Shown here one piece after another: positions 49,846-60,749 of a stretch of DNA of 64,000 nt. Under the pieces are notes generated by a model, which was not told where the DNA came from, did not search any database, and was given only the letters and a program-made list of their open reading frames with translations. This DNA comes from Hepsetus odoe (taxonomy: Eukaryota; Chordata; Actinopteri; Characiformes; Hepsetidae). Every line of letters begins with the position of its first letter. Position 1 is the first letter of the stretch. The DNA is taken from positions 20,870,034 to 20,934,033 of the forward strand of contig CM029367.1 in the NCBI GenBank assembly GCA_017165825.1. Direction: 5' to 3'. A program made the translations under genes and the position numbers.

Positions 49846-50094
49846 TAACAGCCAAAAATATCCTTCCCTTTTTTTGGATCAGTGATTGGCAAGTGAGAAA
49901 TGGTCCATGATATTGATTGGTTGCAATGACAAATGGTGCTCATAAAAGACTTTCTCAGCAGAAAAGTTCTAAAATGATTTTAAAATGTGGCACATAGTAG
50001 AGGATAGGGCCCTTGCCATTTGTGCACATTGCGCCATAGACAGTAATGAAAAAAATGGTCTGAATGCTCCCTTGGGGTCCTCTGACTCATTTAT

Positions 50095-50194
<100 letters not shown>

Positions 50195-50910
50195 GACACC
50201 GGTGTTGTATGAGGTTCTTTAGATGGTTTACACAAGGCAATATTGTGTCTATTGCGTCACAGTGCCTGTGTAGGATCCTGAATAGGTCAGCTGCTCTTTT
50301 AAAAGGTTTACGATAGATGGATATCTGCAGTGAACACTGCAGAACACTCTTATCACACCTAGCTACCCATCATCATCTCCAGAGTTTTAGGAGAGAACAT
50401 AGCCAACTCTCACACATTGCCTTTGTATTAATGTCTTCAGGCCTGTGGGAAGACATTTTTAGACCTCATTATCACTTATTATGGATTTCTCACTGACCCC
50501 AGACCTGTGAATAGTCAGATACATTGCGTTGACTAAGTGGCTGGAGCTGCAAAGAAAACAGGAGTGGGTGTCCAGACTTTTCCTCTCAGACAGAACAGAA
50601 GAGGGCTATTAGGAGCTCAGGCCAAATCAGAGCCAGATGTCTGCAGGCTATTTGTACATGGCATTCAATAACTCATGTAACAGCCGTTATAACTCAGGTG
50701 ATATTGTATTTTGGACAGTGGTTTATTCACTTAATATTTCACTTTAATCCAATGGAAAATGAATGATCTTATTTGTCTTGTCAGGAAGGCAAGGACTGAC
50801 CTCTGGGCTCAGAAGAAGTAAAAGATTAACAGATTTCTCTTCTCTTCTTTACAAACATCTTGCTTTTTATTTTAATAATAAAAATTATTATTAAATAATA
50901 ATTTAATAAT
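50195..50910. other. Intronic stretch, no recognised feature
   Basis: No repeat family recognised. 50400-50660 is non-repetitive and less AT-rich. Confidence 0.45.
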
Positions 50911-50921
50911 ATGTGTGTGTT

Positions 50922-50978
<57 letters not shown>
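50911..50978 (+). repeat. (GT)n microsatellite
   Basis: About 68 bp, nearly pure, opposed by a short CA tract at 51193-51215. Confidence 0.96.
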
Positions 50979-50980
<2 letters not shown>

Positions 50981-51192
50981 ATGCGCACGTGCCTTAGTGC
51001 ATATGTATATGCATTTCTGCTTGTGTGTCAGACTGCAACACTGCCCTCTAGTGTAGTGTTAGAAGGAATTGTGAACTAACTGACATCTACACCCCAAGAG
51101 ATTAATAGTAGACTTCTCACCAACTTCTTTGAACTGTGTACTTTTTATGTCTCTTTAACACCAATATGTATAATGGTATCCTATTTGGAAGT

Positions 51193-51215
51193 ACACACAC
51201 ACACACATACACACA
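51193..51215 (+). repeat. (CA)n microsatellite, short
   Basis: About 23 bp of interrupted CA units. Confidence 0.88.
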
Positions 51216-51534
51216 AATGCAAAGACCTGCTCAAACACACAAAGAGCTGAAATCAAATGAAGGAGATTGATGGTGTGTTTTGTCTCACAGTGCAGAGTGT
51301 GGAGGTTGAGGTTTATGGGCCAGCAGGAGTCTGGCATTAGCTGGATGAAAATATGACTAAATGGATACACAATATCTGTTCCTTCAGACTGTTTTTTGTA
51401 GACTAGCATATGTTTCCTCACACCTGCCAATCAGGAGCTTTAATGTGCCTTATTTAATGAGCAGTCAATGCAGAAACACTCTGTAGAGCCGCAGCGAGAA
51501 TGGTGGGAGCTAAACTCCTCTAGATGAAATTGGC

Positions 51535-51700
51535 AGATAAAGTACTGTGAAAAAGAGTCTTGCGCCACCCCTTCTTCATATTTTGTTTCCAAAGAACCAG
51601 ACTTACTTCTGCTTTATGTATTGGTGATGAATAGTTCTCCAGGCTTCCCAAAGGACAACGTTTTTAGCTCAGTCCAATCGGATCGGACCAGTTTCACATG
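51535..51700. mobile_element. Possible degraded Tc1-like terminal fragment
   Basis: Starts with 'agtactgtgaaaaagagtct', which resembles the 'cagtactgtgcaaaagtttt' termini of the foldback elements at 54.5 and 60.8 kb, and continues with sequence that reads like a Tc1-type subterminal region. A second terminus-like string ('caccgtgcaaatgttttagg') at about 51880 points the same way instead of facing it, so the element is not resolved. Confidence 0.3.
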
Positions 51701-52455
51701 GTGGCAGGCCCAGTAATTAATAATCTTTCAAAGTCTTTTCCTCTTTCCACCTCGTTATGACATGTCACAGAACAAGGCAGCATGTTTTTTTTTTTTATTT
51801 TAACATGCGCGCATTGTTTAACTAATTAAAAAAACATTTTTTTTTATTTGCCACACATTTGTATGTACAGCATAAGCACCGTGCAAATGTTTTAGGCTGC
51901 TGAGAAAAATAGATTTAGAAACACTAATGTTAAAAAAGCAGCAGAGAATACCAATATAAGCTGAGAAGGATTCACTAAAGTGTTGGGGGAAGCCCAAGCT
52001 CTACCTGTGGCTCTACAATCTGACAAAGAAATAACTGTGAATTCCAGCCACAAGGTTTTCTTCAGAGAGCGTCTTTAATACAGGTGGGAATATTTTCACC
52101 TGCATGTGCTCCACTCTGAAACCAGACCAAGTTAACAGGCCGGCGCTTCTGGTTAAAAATCTGGAGGAAATTGCTTGAGATGTTTTCTACAGCCTGTAGC
52201 AGCGCAAGTAATTTGTCTTATTTATTTTGTGGAAATGTATATTGATGTAATTTATTTACATATTATCCATATAAATAAATCTATATTATTTAGTTTCTTT
52301 TTTTGTTTCAACTGAAATTCAAAGAACTGAAGTTCAAAGGCAAATAAATGACTTAAACAACAAATTTTTTTTAAAAAGATCATTCCAAAGGGATGTTATT
52401 ATTGACAAAAATTGGGATCATGATTTCTTTTGCCATGATCAAGTAGCCCTGTGTA

Positions 52456-52460
<5 letters not shown>
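51701..52460. other. Intronic stretch, no clear feature
   Basis: T- and A-rich patches near 51785-51850 and 52260-52375. Nothing else recognised apart from the terminus-like string noted at about 51880. Confidence 0.4.

Positions 52461-52509
<49 letters not shown>
52461..52509 (+). repeat. (GT)n microsatellite
   Basis: About 49 bp, facing (CA)n 152 bp downstream. Confidence 0.96.
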
Positions 52510-52510
<1 letters not shown>

Positions 52511-52657
52511 TTGGTTTTTGTGCCTGTTGGAGTGAAGAGCAGGGCAGACAGGCAGTGCCTCACCAGCAAGCAAAGAGATCCCTTTAAACAGGTGAGGGGT
52601 GTCAGGGTGGCCACAACAGCTGTTAACATAGATCACTCCTGACATACAGACAGACAG

Positions 52658-52660
<3 letters not shown>

Positions 52661-52689
<29 letters not shown>
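52661..52689 (+). repeat. (CA)n microsatellite
   Basis: About 29 bp of CA units, complementary to 52461-52509. Confidence 0.95.
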
Positions 52690-52691
<2 letters not shown>

Positions 52692-53485
52692 TTGCTTTTA
52701 GAACTGAACAAAAGCTCCATGAAAAGACACAACATTATTAAAGAGTAAAAAAGTGCTGCTGGGGAGACCGCAGCTTAGCAATTTTTGCTACGGACAGAAA
52801 AGCAAAAACATTCACAATAACACAGCTGTTCTTATTAGCCTGTTTTTGAAAGTAAACACACTCAGAGCTTCCCATACCTGAAGTCATTGCTATTAATATT
52901 TTGCTTTTAGTAAGAGATTGATGAAGGGTTTGGCAGGCATATTTTTATTTGGAAAAAAGTAACAAGATCAAGAAATCAGCAAATTGAGGAGTCTTCTTTC
53001 AGAAACCGTGTCTAAAACTGAGAGAATTGTATTTGAAGTCCATTTTATTCTTTTCAAAATAGAAAAACTAGTCTCCAGTTTCTAGGTCCTAGCTACCCTG
53101 TAGACTTTGCTAAGGAGTCGATTTCATCATTCACCTTAGGCAAAAATTAACTTCTTCTTTTATTTATTTGAGTTGTAAATAAATCAGTGTGTCTCTAAGA
53201 ACCTGATCTCCAAAGCCTGCTGAGTCTAAATGTGTATTCAAAATGTTTGAACTCTGCAGTCAGGAGTATATGGTTTTTAGAGTTGGCCAATCACTGTAGC
53301 TGATTAAATGGGAAGACAGTGGCTCTGTAGATGAGTGTGTACAGGTTCAGATTCAGCCACTGCTCCACTTACTATCTCACGCTTTACCTAAAGCTCAATT
53401 GTTCTGATAGACAGCAGGGCTTGGTCAGTGCCCTGAGTGAAGTGGAGCGTAACTAAAACTTGCCGTGGGCACCCTGAACATTTCC
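52690..53485. other. Intronic stretch, no recognised feature
   Basis: No repeat family or exon recognised. Confidence 0.45.
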
Positions 53486-53648
53486 ATTACATTTATGGCG
53501 AATTTACATTTCCTAACTACAGGGACAGTCCCCTATGAGCAACTTGGGGTTAAGGGTCTTGCTCAGGAACCCAATGGTGGTAGTGCTGGAGGAGGGATTT
53601 GAACCTGAGACCTCTGGGTCTGTAGACGAGTATCCTACCACTTCAGTA
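53486..53648 (-). mobile_element. tRNA-derived SINE, family A, diverged (copy A5)
   Basis: On the minus strand the head is at the high-coordinate end. The B box complement reads 'gggatttgaacctgagacc', and the body complement reads 'taagggtcttgctcagg'. Most of the conserved tail is lost, leaving only 'catttatggcgaatttac'. It ends about 80 bp before the acceptor of channel exon 2. Confidence 0.8.
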
Positions 53649-53729
53649 ACAGTAAAGGAAACCTTGAATTCAGGGACGATTGCTGTAGAATAAAGGGTAT
53701 TCTGTTCTTTGTGTGTTGATTCCTGGCAG

Positions 53730-53820
53730 CTTCATCCTGGTGTTTGGCTGTCTGGTCCTGTCTGTGTTCTCCACCATCCCAGCTTATATGGACCTCTCCA
53801 ACCACTGCCTACTCATACTG
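53730..53820 (+). CDS. kcnq5: kcnq5-like Kv7 potassium channel, exon 2 (S1, S1-S2 linker)
   Basis: This exon encodes most of the first membrane helix and the extracellular S1-S2 linker of a KCNQ (Kv7) voltage-gated potassium channel, the family that carries slow M-type currents. After one base completing a split codon, 30 codons read FILVFGCLVLSVFSTI, then PAYMDLSNH and CLLIL. It is bounded by a cag acceptor and a gtgag donor. The length, 91 bp, matches the known second exon of vertebrate KCNQ genes. The helix sequence is closest to KCNQ5 as I know it, and the linker differs from the mammalian protein. The donor leaves the frame at phase 0, joining directly to the glutamate that opens the next exon. 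Confidence 0.93.
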
Positions 53821-54544
53821 GTGAGAATACACAGTCCATATCTCAGCATGCATAGTTCATTCAAACAAAGTACCACTATCAATGAAAAGAGGAGAAAGTG
53901 CTCTGCAGTGCTCTGAAGGTAGCAATGCATTATATTTTATAGTGAGGTGTATACAATTTCCACATGAATAAAATGTTTTTTTTTGTAATATTTGTATTGA
54001 TGTAATACGTTATATATCCAGACGCCCTTTTAGTGAATGAATTAAGCTACTTTAACGTGTCCCCATTGATTACACAGATGTTCAGCTGTGGTCACAGCTT
54101 ATAATATCTTCATAGAACAGCACTGTCAATAAAACAGGACTTTCTGAAGAAGGCCCACATTAGCCTCAGGTCATCATAACCACTGCGAGCTGTGTGCTCC
54201 AGTAATATAAAAATCTCCAGCATTGGGCAGTTAAGCCTTGGGCCTGCATTCTCGGAAGTGATTGATCTCTATTAAAATATTTTTGGGCATACTAGAGTCG
54301 GGTTGCTGGTTTCAGTCATTACCTAAAATCACTACCTGACCTCCTGATTCTCAAAGCAGTGCATTGATGTTAGAGGAAACAATAAGAATAAGTATGAATA
54401 AGGCAAGGCAAGGCAGGCTTATTTATGCAGCACATTTCATACACAGAAGTCAAGGTGCAGAATTAGTATTGTTCCATGGAAGAAGGTTGAAACCTTCCTT
54501 TTCTTGTATCCAGACTCCAGCATTCAAGCTTTATATATATATAC
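53821..54544 (+). other. Intron 2, first part, no repeat recognised
   Basis: Donor gtgaga at 53821. The block at 54110-54260 is non-repetitive and less AT-rich. Intron 2 runs to 58138 (4318 bp) and contains the two transposons listed next. Confidence 0.6.
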
Positions 54545-55089
54545 ACAGTACTGTGCAAAAGTTTTAGGCAGGTGTGGAAAAAATGCTGTAAACAAAGAAT
54601 GCTTTCAGAAATGTAAGTGTTAATCATTTATTTTCATCAATCAGCAAAATTCAGTGAATGAACAAAAGAGAATCTAAATCAAATCAATATTTGGTGTGAC
54701 CACCCTTTGCCTTCAAAACAGCATAAATTCTTCTAGGTACACTTGCACACAGTTTTTGAAGGAACTCGGCTGGTCGTTCCAAACATCTTGGAGAACCAAC
54801 CACAGATCTTCTGTGGATGTAGACTTCCTCACATTCTTCTGTCTCTTCATGTAATCCAGACACACTGGATGATGTTGAGATCAGGGCTCTGTGGGGCCAG
54901 AAGATCTGATGCTGGTTTGAAGGCAAAAGGAAGTAACACCAAATATTGATTTGATTTAGATTTTTCTTGTTTGCTCATGTTGCATTTTGTAAAGTGATAA
55001 AAATAAACAATCATTATTTATATTTTTGAAAACATTCTTTGTTTACTGCATTTTATCCACACCTGCCAAAAACGTTTGCACAGTACTGT
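54545..55089. mobile_element. Foldback Tc1-like non-autonomous element (copy 1)
   Basis: Both ends carry acagtactgtgcaaaagttt-type termini in opposite orientation, followed by long complementary arms of roughly 180 bp (for example 'aaacaaagaatgctttcag' against its complement). Each arm, read inward on its own strand, encodes the extreme C-terminus of a Tc1 transposase ending in LKAKGGHTKY or LKAKGSNTKY plus a stop. The minus strand also keeps a further upstream piece, with TEDLWLVLQDVW and EFLQKLCASVPRR in broken frames. It therefore looks built from two opposed copies of one transposon's 3' end. A related element is at 60750-61306. Confidence 0.9.
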
Positions 55090-56973
55090 ATATTTAGATT
55101 AAAATATTCTAGTTTAGAATTGATTTCTAAAATGTTTACCTCAACAAATATTTATTCTGCATAAAAATTGTGGAAATATGCTACACTAAAGAAGTAGTGC
55201 TAACATATTTTCACACGAAAAAGAACAAAACATAGTTTTTCGAGGCATATTCAGACTTTTTCACACTCAACGTTTTATCAATTAATTTAATTAAATCAGC
55301 ATTGACAGTGATTATTCAGGTGGAAATGTACACATTCAAATCAAGTTAATTCAGTACACTGTTTTTATTGTTTTACTTTATATATAATGTTTACGTTTCA
55401 GATGTCCATTGTTTGTTTTTTTACCTCATCTTGCCAAGGCATCTCTTGGTTCATGCAATTTGATACATGATTTGTTATGTGTTTTGAGCTACATTTTATC
55501 TCTGTGTTGTTTTATTGGTGAGCTCAATCTTCTCAGGTGATGAGGACGAGCCCCATGGCGTCCATGTGGTGTGCGTGATGTCTCTGTTGGGGTTGTGTAT
55601 CAGCTGAAGTGTCACAGTGGGAGGGCTAATATCTTACCTGAGAAAGGTCAAAAGGGGCTTCTTTCCCACTGATGGGAAAACAGAGCCCTCAATGCCCAGT
55701 TCCTTAGACCAGGTTCTGAGAAAACACACTGTGTAGTCACAGTGTGTGGAAGTCATGCTCAAGTGTCATTAATTGTCAAAGAAATCCCTACCCGGAGCTG
55801 AAACACAGCAGAAATCCCACAGAGGAGACCTATCTCACATGACTTAAATTGCACTCAGTGGCCAACAAACATGTCAAAAAACAGCTTACAGTAATTATAA
55901 ACATACTTCACTTTTCAGATTCCTTTAATAACTTTTCTAATGACTCAACTTTGTAATAATTAGAGAAGAATTCTGGGACTGCATCCACTTGTTTTAGCAT
56001 TATGGAGAACCTAAATTGTGCTTGTCTGGTGTGGAATAAATACATAAAGTAATGGATTAAAATATTGACCAGATCTGATTTCTGTCCTGTGTATAAACCA
56101 ATCCCTAATAATAATAATTTGTTTATTGATCTGATTTCCATTCTGAATGTGTATATGCTTGCTGAGATGCTATTGCAGTCCATCCAACAGTAAAGTCAGT
56201 ATTGTGCATTTTTTGAAAAGCAGCAGAAAGCATGGTAACACATAGAAAACTCCAGTTCCACTCACAGAACATAGACATACAACTACTCTAGTGGCACATT
56301 TCGTTACGTTTCGAAGCATCACCTTACTATTAAAGTAAATCGCCTCTTTAAAGGATCCCCCAGGTGGGCCTTATGTGAGCTGTGAACTGGGTGCAAGAGG
56401 AGTGCTGAGTGGTGTAGAACAAAGCTGCCAACGTGCTGCAGCACCATCAGCTTGGCTATAATGCGCAGTACTGACAGATGTTTTAATCTGCTGAGAGACC
56501 CATTGAATCCCGTTGGGTTTATCAAACAGCACAATTAGCAGGGCTGGTCGCTGGCACTGATGAATGAGCTCTGGGGGTAATTACGCTAACTGCGTACTAT
56601 TACTGGCTCCTGCAGCGCATGGTGGAGACCCGGCTCAAACTGCACACTCAGGATTTTTAACTGTGCTACTGCTCACTGTACATGATAGTAGACAAATCTC
56701 ACCCAGCACTGAGGAAGAGACACTGCAAGCATGCTTATTTGTTTCATTTTGCCTTCAGTTCAGTGTAAAATGCTTTATTTTATGTGCTAAAAAGAGTAAA
56801 CACCTTCTACACTGTTTTAAATTAAAACATTTTACAGGCCATATACCATATACGGCCATGTATTTTTATCTGATGACAACATCTGTCACCTAAATTTTGA
56901 GAAGGAGACCCAGCAGCTGGTAAATAAATACAAATTACTGTTTTATGTTTATTGCACTATTAAAGTAATTGTA
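55090..56973 (+). other. Intron 2, middle part, no repeat recognised
   Basis: 55540-55800 and 56380-56660 are non-repetitive and less AT-rich than the flanks. No exon or repeat family recognised. Confidence 0.5.
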
Positions 56974-57127
56974 TACACTGTGTGCACAATTATTAGGCAA
57001 GTGAATATTTGGAGGATTAATTTTAATATGGAACAAATGTAATGCTATCAGTCAATCTAAAATGTTAATAACCCTGAAACCTTTTCTTTCCCTTTGTCAT
57101 GTTTTACAAAGGAAATGTTATTCACAG

Positions 57128-57181
<54 letters not shown>

Positions 57182-57880
57182 TCATTTGTTTATTTTCAAC
57201 TGTTAAAGGGAAAATAATAAACAAAGCCATGTGCCAATTCATGTGGTCCTTCAAGAGTCACTTTCATCTCATCGGTCAATAAAACCATTGAAAAATTGAG
57301 ATATTTCTTGGTCCAGTTTGGATGTTTCAACTGGTGTGTCTTGTTCAGTGGTGGTCAGGATTTCAGCCTTCCTTACTTTGACTGTGTCTCTGAGCACTGA
57401 ACATCTTGTACTTCTGGGCACTCCAGGTAGGTTGCAGTTCTGGAATATGACAGCACTGGAGGATCATGGGTTCCTGGTAGCTTCACGTTTGAGTCTTCTC
57501 AAATCTGTGGCAGTTCATTTGCATCTTTTTTTTCTCAGCATGTTTCTTGTGACCCTATTGACTGTTTGATGGTTCTGTGATCATGCCCCAGTATCTTAGC
57601 AATTTCAGGAAGTGCTGCATCCCTCTAAAAGACTGTTCAGAGTCAGTTCTATCACCTTATAGGCCCATTTTGCCTGAAGAAGAGAAGCTGCCTAATAATT
57701 ATGCACACCTTGATATAGGGTGTTGATCTCTTTAGGCCAAACCCTCCCTCATTACACAGATACAAATCACCTGATCTGCTTAAATCCAATTATCTTATAC
57801 AGCTTGGAGTTGGAATATATGCATAAAAATGATGATATTGTCAAAACACTCACTTGCTTAATAATTCTGCACACAGTGTA
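56974..57880 (-). mobile_element. Tc1/mariner-like transposon, decayed, both termini present
   Basis: The termini are perfect over the outer bases: 'tacactgtgtgcacaattat' on the left faces 'ataattctgcacacagtgta' on the right, with TA at both ends. The minus strand has a degraded transposase. Around 57185-57375 it reads PLNKTHQLKHPNWTKKYL and LLTDEMKVTLEGP, which includes the first catalytic aspartate in TDE. Upstream parts carry GHDHRTIK. Stops are frequent. About 907 bp, shorter than intact relatives. A (TA)n microsatellite (57131-57177) has grown inside it. Confidence 0.85.
57131..57177 (+). repeat. (TA)n microsatellite inside the Tc1-like element
   Basis: About 47 bp of TA units. Confidence 0.96.
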
Positions 57881-58138
57881 GGTTTGTTATTTAAAAAAAA
57901 TAATACACTTCAAGCATATTAAGTTAGCTCATTGGTTATAATAGCTTCATGGTCACCGTATATGCTGAAGAAGATGGAAAAATAATGGTTACTTATCCTC
58001 TACTAAGTTTGCTGCAACAACAAAACAGGAAATATTTATTGCTAGTTTACAATGTATGAGATCATAAAATGGCATTAAACCTGTCTAATCACTGTGTGTG
58101 ATGTTGTTAATGAGGCTATATGCTGTTGCATCTTGCAG

Positions 58139-58265
58139 GAGTTTGTGATGATCGTAGTGTTTGGTCTGGAGTACATCATTCGGATCTGGTCGGCTGGATG
58201 CTGCTGTCGCTACAGAGGATGGCAGGGACGACTCCGGTTTGCCAGGAAGCCATTCTGTGTCATAG
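58139..58265 (+). CDS. kcnq5: kcnq5-like Kv7 potassium channel, exon 3 (S2, S2-S3 linker)
   Basis: This exon encodes S2 and the cytoplasmic S2-S3 linker of the voltage sensor. It reads EFVMIVVFGLEYIIRIW, then SAGCCCRYRGWQGRLRFARK and PFCVI. The glutamate at residue 1, phenylalanine at 8 and glutamate at 11 correspond to the gating-charge-transfer residues of KCNQ S2. The basic linker RYRGWQGRLRFARK is a lipid-facing hallmark of the family. The acceptor is ttgcag and the donor is gtgaga. Its 127 bp matches KCNQ exon 3 and ends with one base of the aspartate codon completed by exon 4. 'EYIIRIW' and 'GRLRFARK' fit KCNQ5 and KCNQ2 better than KCNQ4. Confidence 0.95.
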
Positions 58266-59372
58266 GTGAGAAATCTGAGGCATTGTAGCTTGTGAATGAC
58301 TACGGGTGCTTGTGAATCTGTTTGTGTGTGTGTACAAAGGAGTTATCTATGTTTGTGTGGGTGCAGACGCTGATGGATGTTGCTATGATAATCATACCAG
58401 AGGTGTTGGAATGTGCTTCATCAAAACAGAGAACACATTTACAATGCTCCACAGTAACACAGGGGAGCTGCACACCTCTCTAGCGGATGTTTGGCACTGG
58501 CTTTAGTGTCATGGCTGGCACTGACAAGACACATGACACAAATATGCCCATAAGATTGATTTGAGGACACAAAGAAGAAAATCCTTCTCTCAATGAAGCT
58601 GAGCTCTTTATTCTGTATACTCATAGAATAAAGGATGATGAAGAGGTGGATAAATGATGGCTAATTTAGACTCAGTTAATTAATCAAATAATAGCTGATC
58701 TATTAATCAAGTGCAGAAATAAAGCAGGCTCGTAATTATTATGCAAAAATAGTTAATAATAGTGCTTTTGCTGCCTTACCACTAGAATGCATCCTTAGGA
58801 TTTCCCATTTTAAATGTGTCTGTTGCTTTCAAAATTGGAAAATAAATGATCTTTTATATAATATTTTTTTTCTAGTTACTGTCTTTAATGTTTTTGTGGT
58901 GAGTTCCATGTGTGTACAGTTTTGAAAGAAAGAGCTGTGTTATTTGAGCAAAGAACAATATTATCCTAGGTCAGGCAACCTGGGGTTATGGTGAGACTTT
59001 GATTTGTTTTTTTTAAGAGAATATGGCTTCACTGGCCATTACTGGGTCATCTCTCTGCTTCTTATCTGTGAAGGAGAGAGATGACAGACATGCAAACTAC
59101 CCATCAAAGTTACTCCTTGAGTTGTGCCTGTTTTACTATGATGATTAAATTTGTTACTATTCAGGAAAGCCATGAATGTCTTTCAGGACATTTATCTGGG
59201 CTTTCCAATTTAGAATGCTCTACTGTAAGGACTGTTTTTAGTCATTATTATAATAGTCATAATTGTGATTATTTAGTTGTTACAGGCAAACAAAAAGACA
59301 AACAAATAGCCCTCATTCCAGTGATGTGTAAACCCATATGGTACATGAACTGTCTCTGTCTCCATGCTGTAG
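58266..59372 (+). other. Intron 3 (1107 bp)
   Basis: gtgaga donor and tgtag acceptor. No repeat family recognised inside. Confidence 0.85.
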
Positions 59373-59548
59373 ACATCATCGTGCTCATTGCATCCATTGC
59401 TGTGGTTTCTGCTGGGAGCCAGGGCAACATTTTTGCCACATCCGCCCTGCGTAGCCTCCGCTTCTTACAGATCCTGCGGATGGTGCGCATGGACAGACGA
59501 GGGGGCACCTGGAAACTGTTGGGATCTGTAGTCTATGCTCATAGTAAG
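59373..59548 (+). CDS. kcnq5: kcnq5-like Kv7 potassium channel, exon 4 (S3, S4, S4-S5 linker)
   Basis: This exon completes the S3 aspartate and continues IIVLIASIAVVSAGSQGN, IFATSALRSLRFLQILRM, then VRMDRRGGTWKLLGSVVY and AHSK. It holds S3, the S4 voltage-sensing helix and the S4-S5 linker that couples the sensor to the pore and contacts PIP2. S4 keeps the KCNQ pattern R-R-Q-R-R-R, with glutamine at the third charge position as is typical of the family. Length 176 bp, as in KCNQ2-5. KCNQ1 differs in exon structure here. 'IASIAVVSA' and 'MVRMDRR' favour KCNQ5. The S3-S4 linker 'GSQGN' resembles KCNQ2 and KCNQ4 more than mammalian KCNQ5. Confidence 0.96.
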
Positions 59549-60243
59549 GTAAGCTGAGATGTTTAGTGCAGTGAAAGCGAGAGTTTCTGCTATTATAGTT
59601 TATATTATAATATTATAGTACAGTTACAGTGTAAATATTAGATCAGAGCCCTACAAGAAACAATACATAGCGAACAAATAAGTGGGGGAAAACATTGTGC
59701 AAACTATCCTTAGTCACATTACAAAGGTTGAATGAAATCCAAAAACATGGACAGATTATGAATATAAGCGGACTACATGCCTGCCAAGTCATGGACTTGA
59801 CTGTGTGTAAGTGTTCCTGTCAACTCCAGGATTGTGACCCTGCTTTCAGCCTGTCTCTCTGCAGCTCTGTCTGGGCTATAGCTCCTGCCATGAGCCTTGG
59901 CCAAACCACAGACTTCCTCAGCCCTCACAAACCCACCGTTTAGTGGACAGATTATGGGCTTCAACTCCCCACTGAACACTGTGGTCTACAAAACAACTGC
60001 TTTTTACTTCTGTTTCTTCTTGGCTTACACTACTGTTTTTCTTGTCCCATCACACTTCACCAGTAGTGCACACGCCATGACCAACATTTGACAAATAAAT
60101 GAATGTAATTTTCTCGTGACATCAACCAAGGAAATGCCATCGACTATTTGAGTGCAAATGACATATGCTCAGTTTGTGGTGGTCTTGTCACTGCTTGTTA
60201 GACTGATGTTTTGGTGATGCTTTATGTTGTTCTGTGTCTGCAG
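59549..60243 (+). other. Intron 4 (695 bp)
   Basis: gtaagc donor and ctgcag acceptor. No repeat family recognised inside. Confidence 0.88.
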
Positions 60244-60369
60244 GAGCTGGTTACTGCCTGGTACATTGGCTTTCTGGTACTGATCTTTTCTTCCTTCCTG
60301 GTTTATTTGGTGGAGAAAGAGTTTAACAAGCAGTTTGCTACTTATGCTGATGCTCTCTGGTGGGGAACG
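60244..60369 (+). CDS. kcnq5: kcnq5-like Kv7 potassium channel, exon 5 (S5, turret, pore helix)
   Basis: 42 codons read ELVTAWYIGFLVLIFSSF, LVYLVEKEFNKQF, ATYADALWWGT. This is S5, the extracellular turret and the start of the pore helix. The tryptophan at residue 6 (codon 60259-60261) is the residue that, in KCNQ2-5, is needed for retigabine-type openers, so sensitivity is predicted. Exactly 126 bp and phase 0 at both ends, with gtatgt as donor. 'FSSFLVYLVEK' and 'YADALWWGT' match KCNQ5. The turret EFNKQFA differs from the mammalian form as I remember it. Confidence 0.95.
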
Positions 60370-60749
60370 GTATGTCTGCCTAAATTTTCCATGATGCACC
60401 CTACATCTTGTTTGTTGCTTCTTACAGTTCAGCTCACACACAATAGTGCTCAAACGGTGTGAATATTTAAATTTTCACAATTTAAATGAATACTTGTGTT
60501 CCAGAGCAATATAGTATCCTTAAATTTCTGATTTAGTTTTCTCATATAAAAATCCCATTTTTCTAAGGTTTCATTCCATTTGAAGCCCGGCTTTCAGTAA
60601 AATTTTTTAATTTTAGTTGTTTTTTACTGATTTCAATTTGCCACCATTTTGAGATACTAGCTGTCATTTACACTCTGTCAAAATGTTGTGACCAAAGGAC
60701 AAACAGAAATGACCCCAATGATTTAACATAAAATATTCTTATGTGAACA
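60370..60749 (+). other. Intron 5, first part
   Basis: Donor gtatgt at 60370. No repeat recognised before the foldback element. Intron 5 extends to 62991 (2622 bp). Confidence 0.6.
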
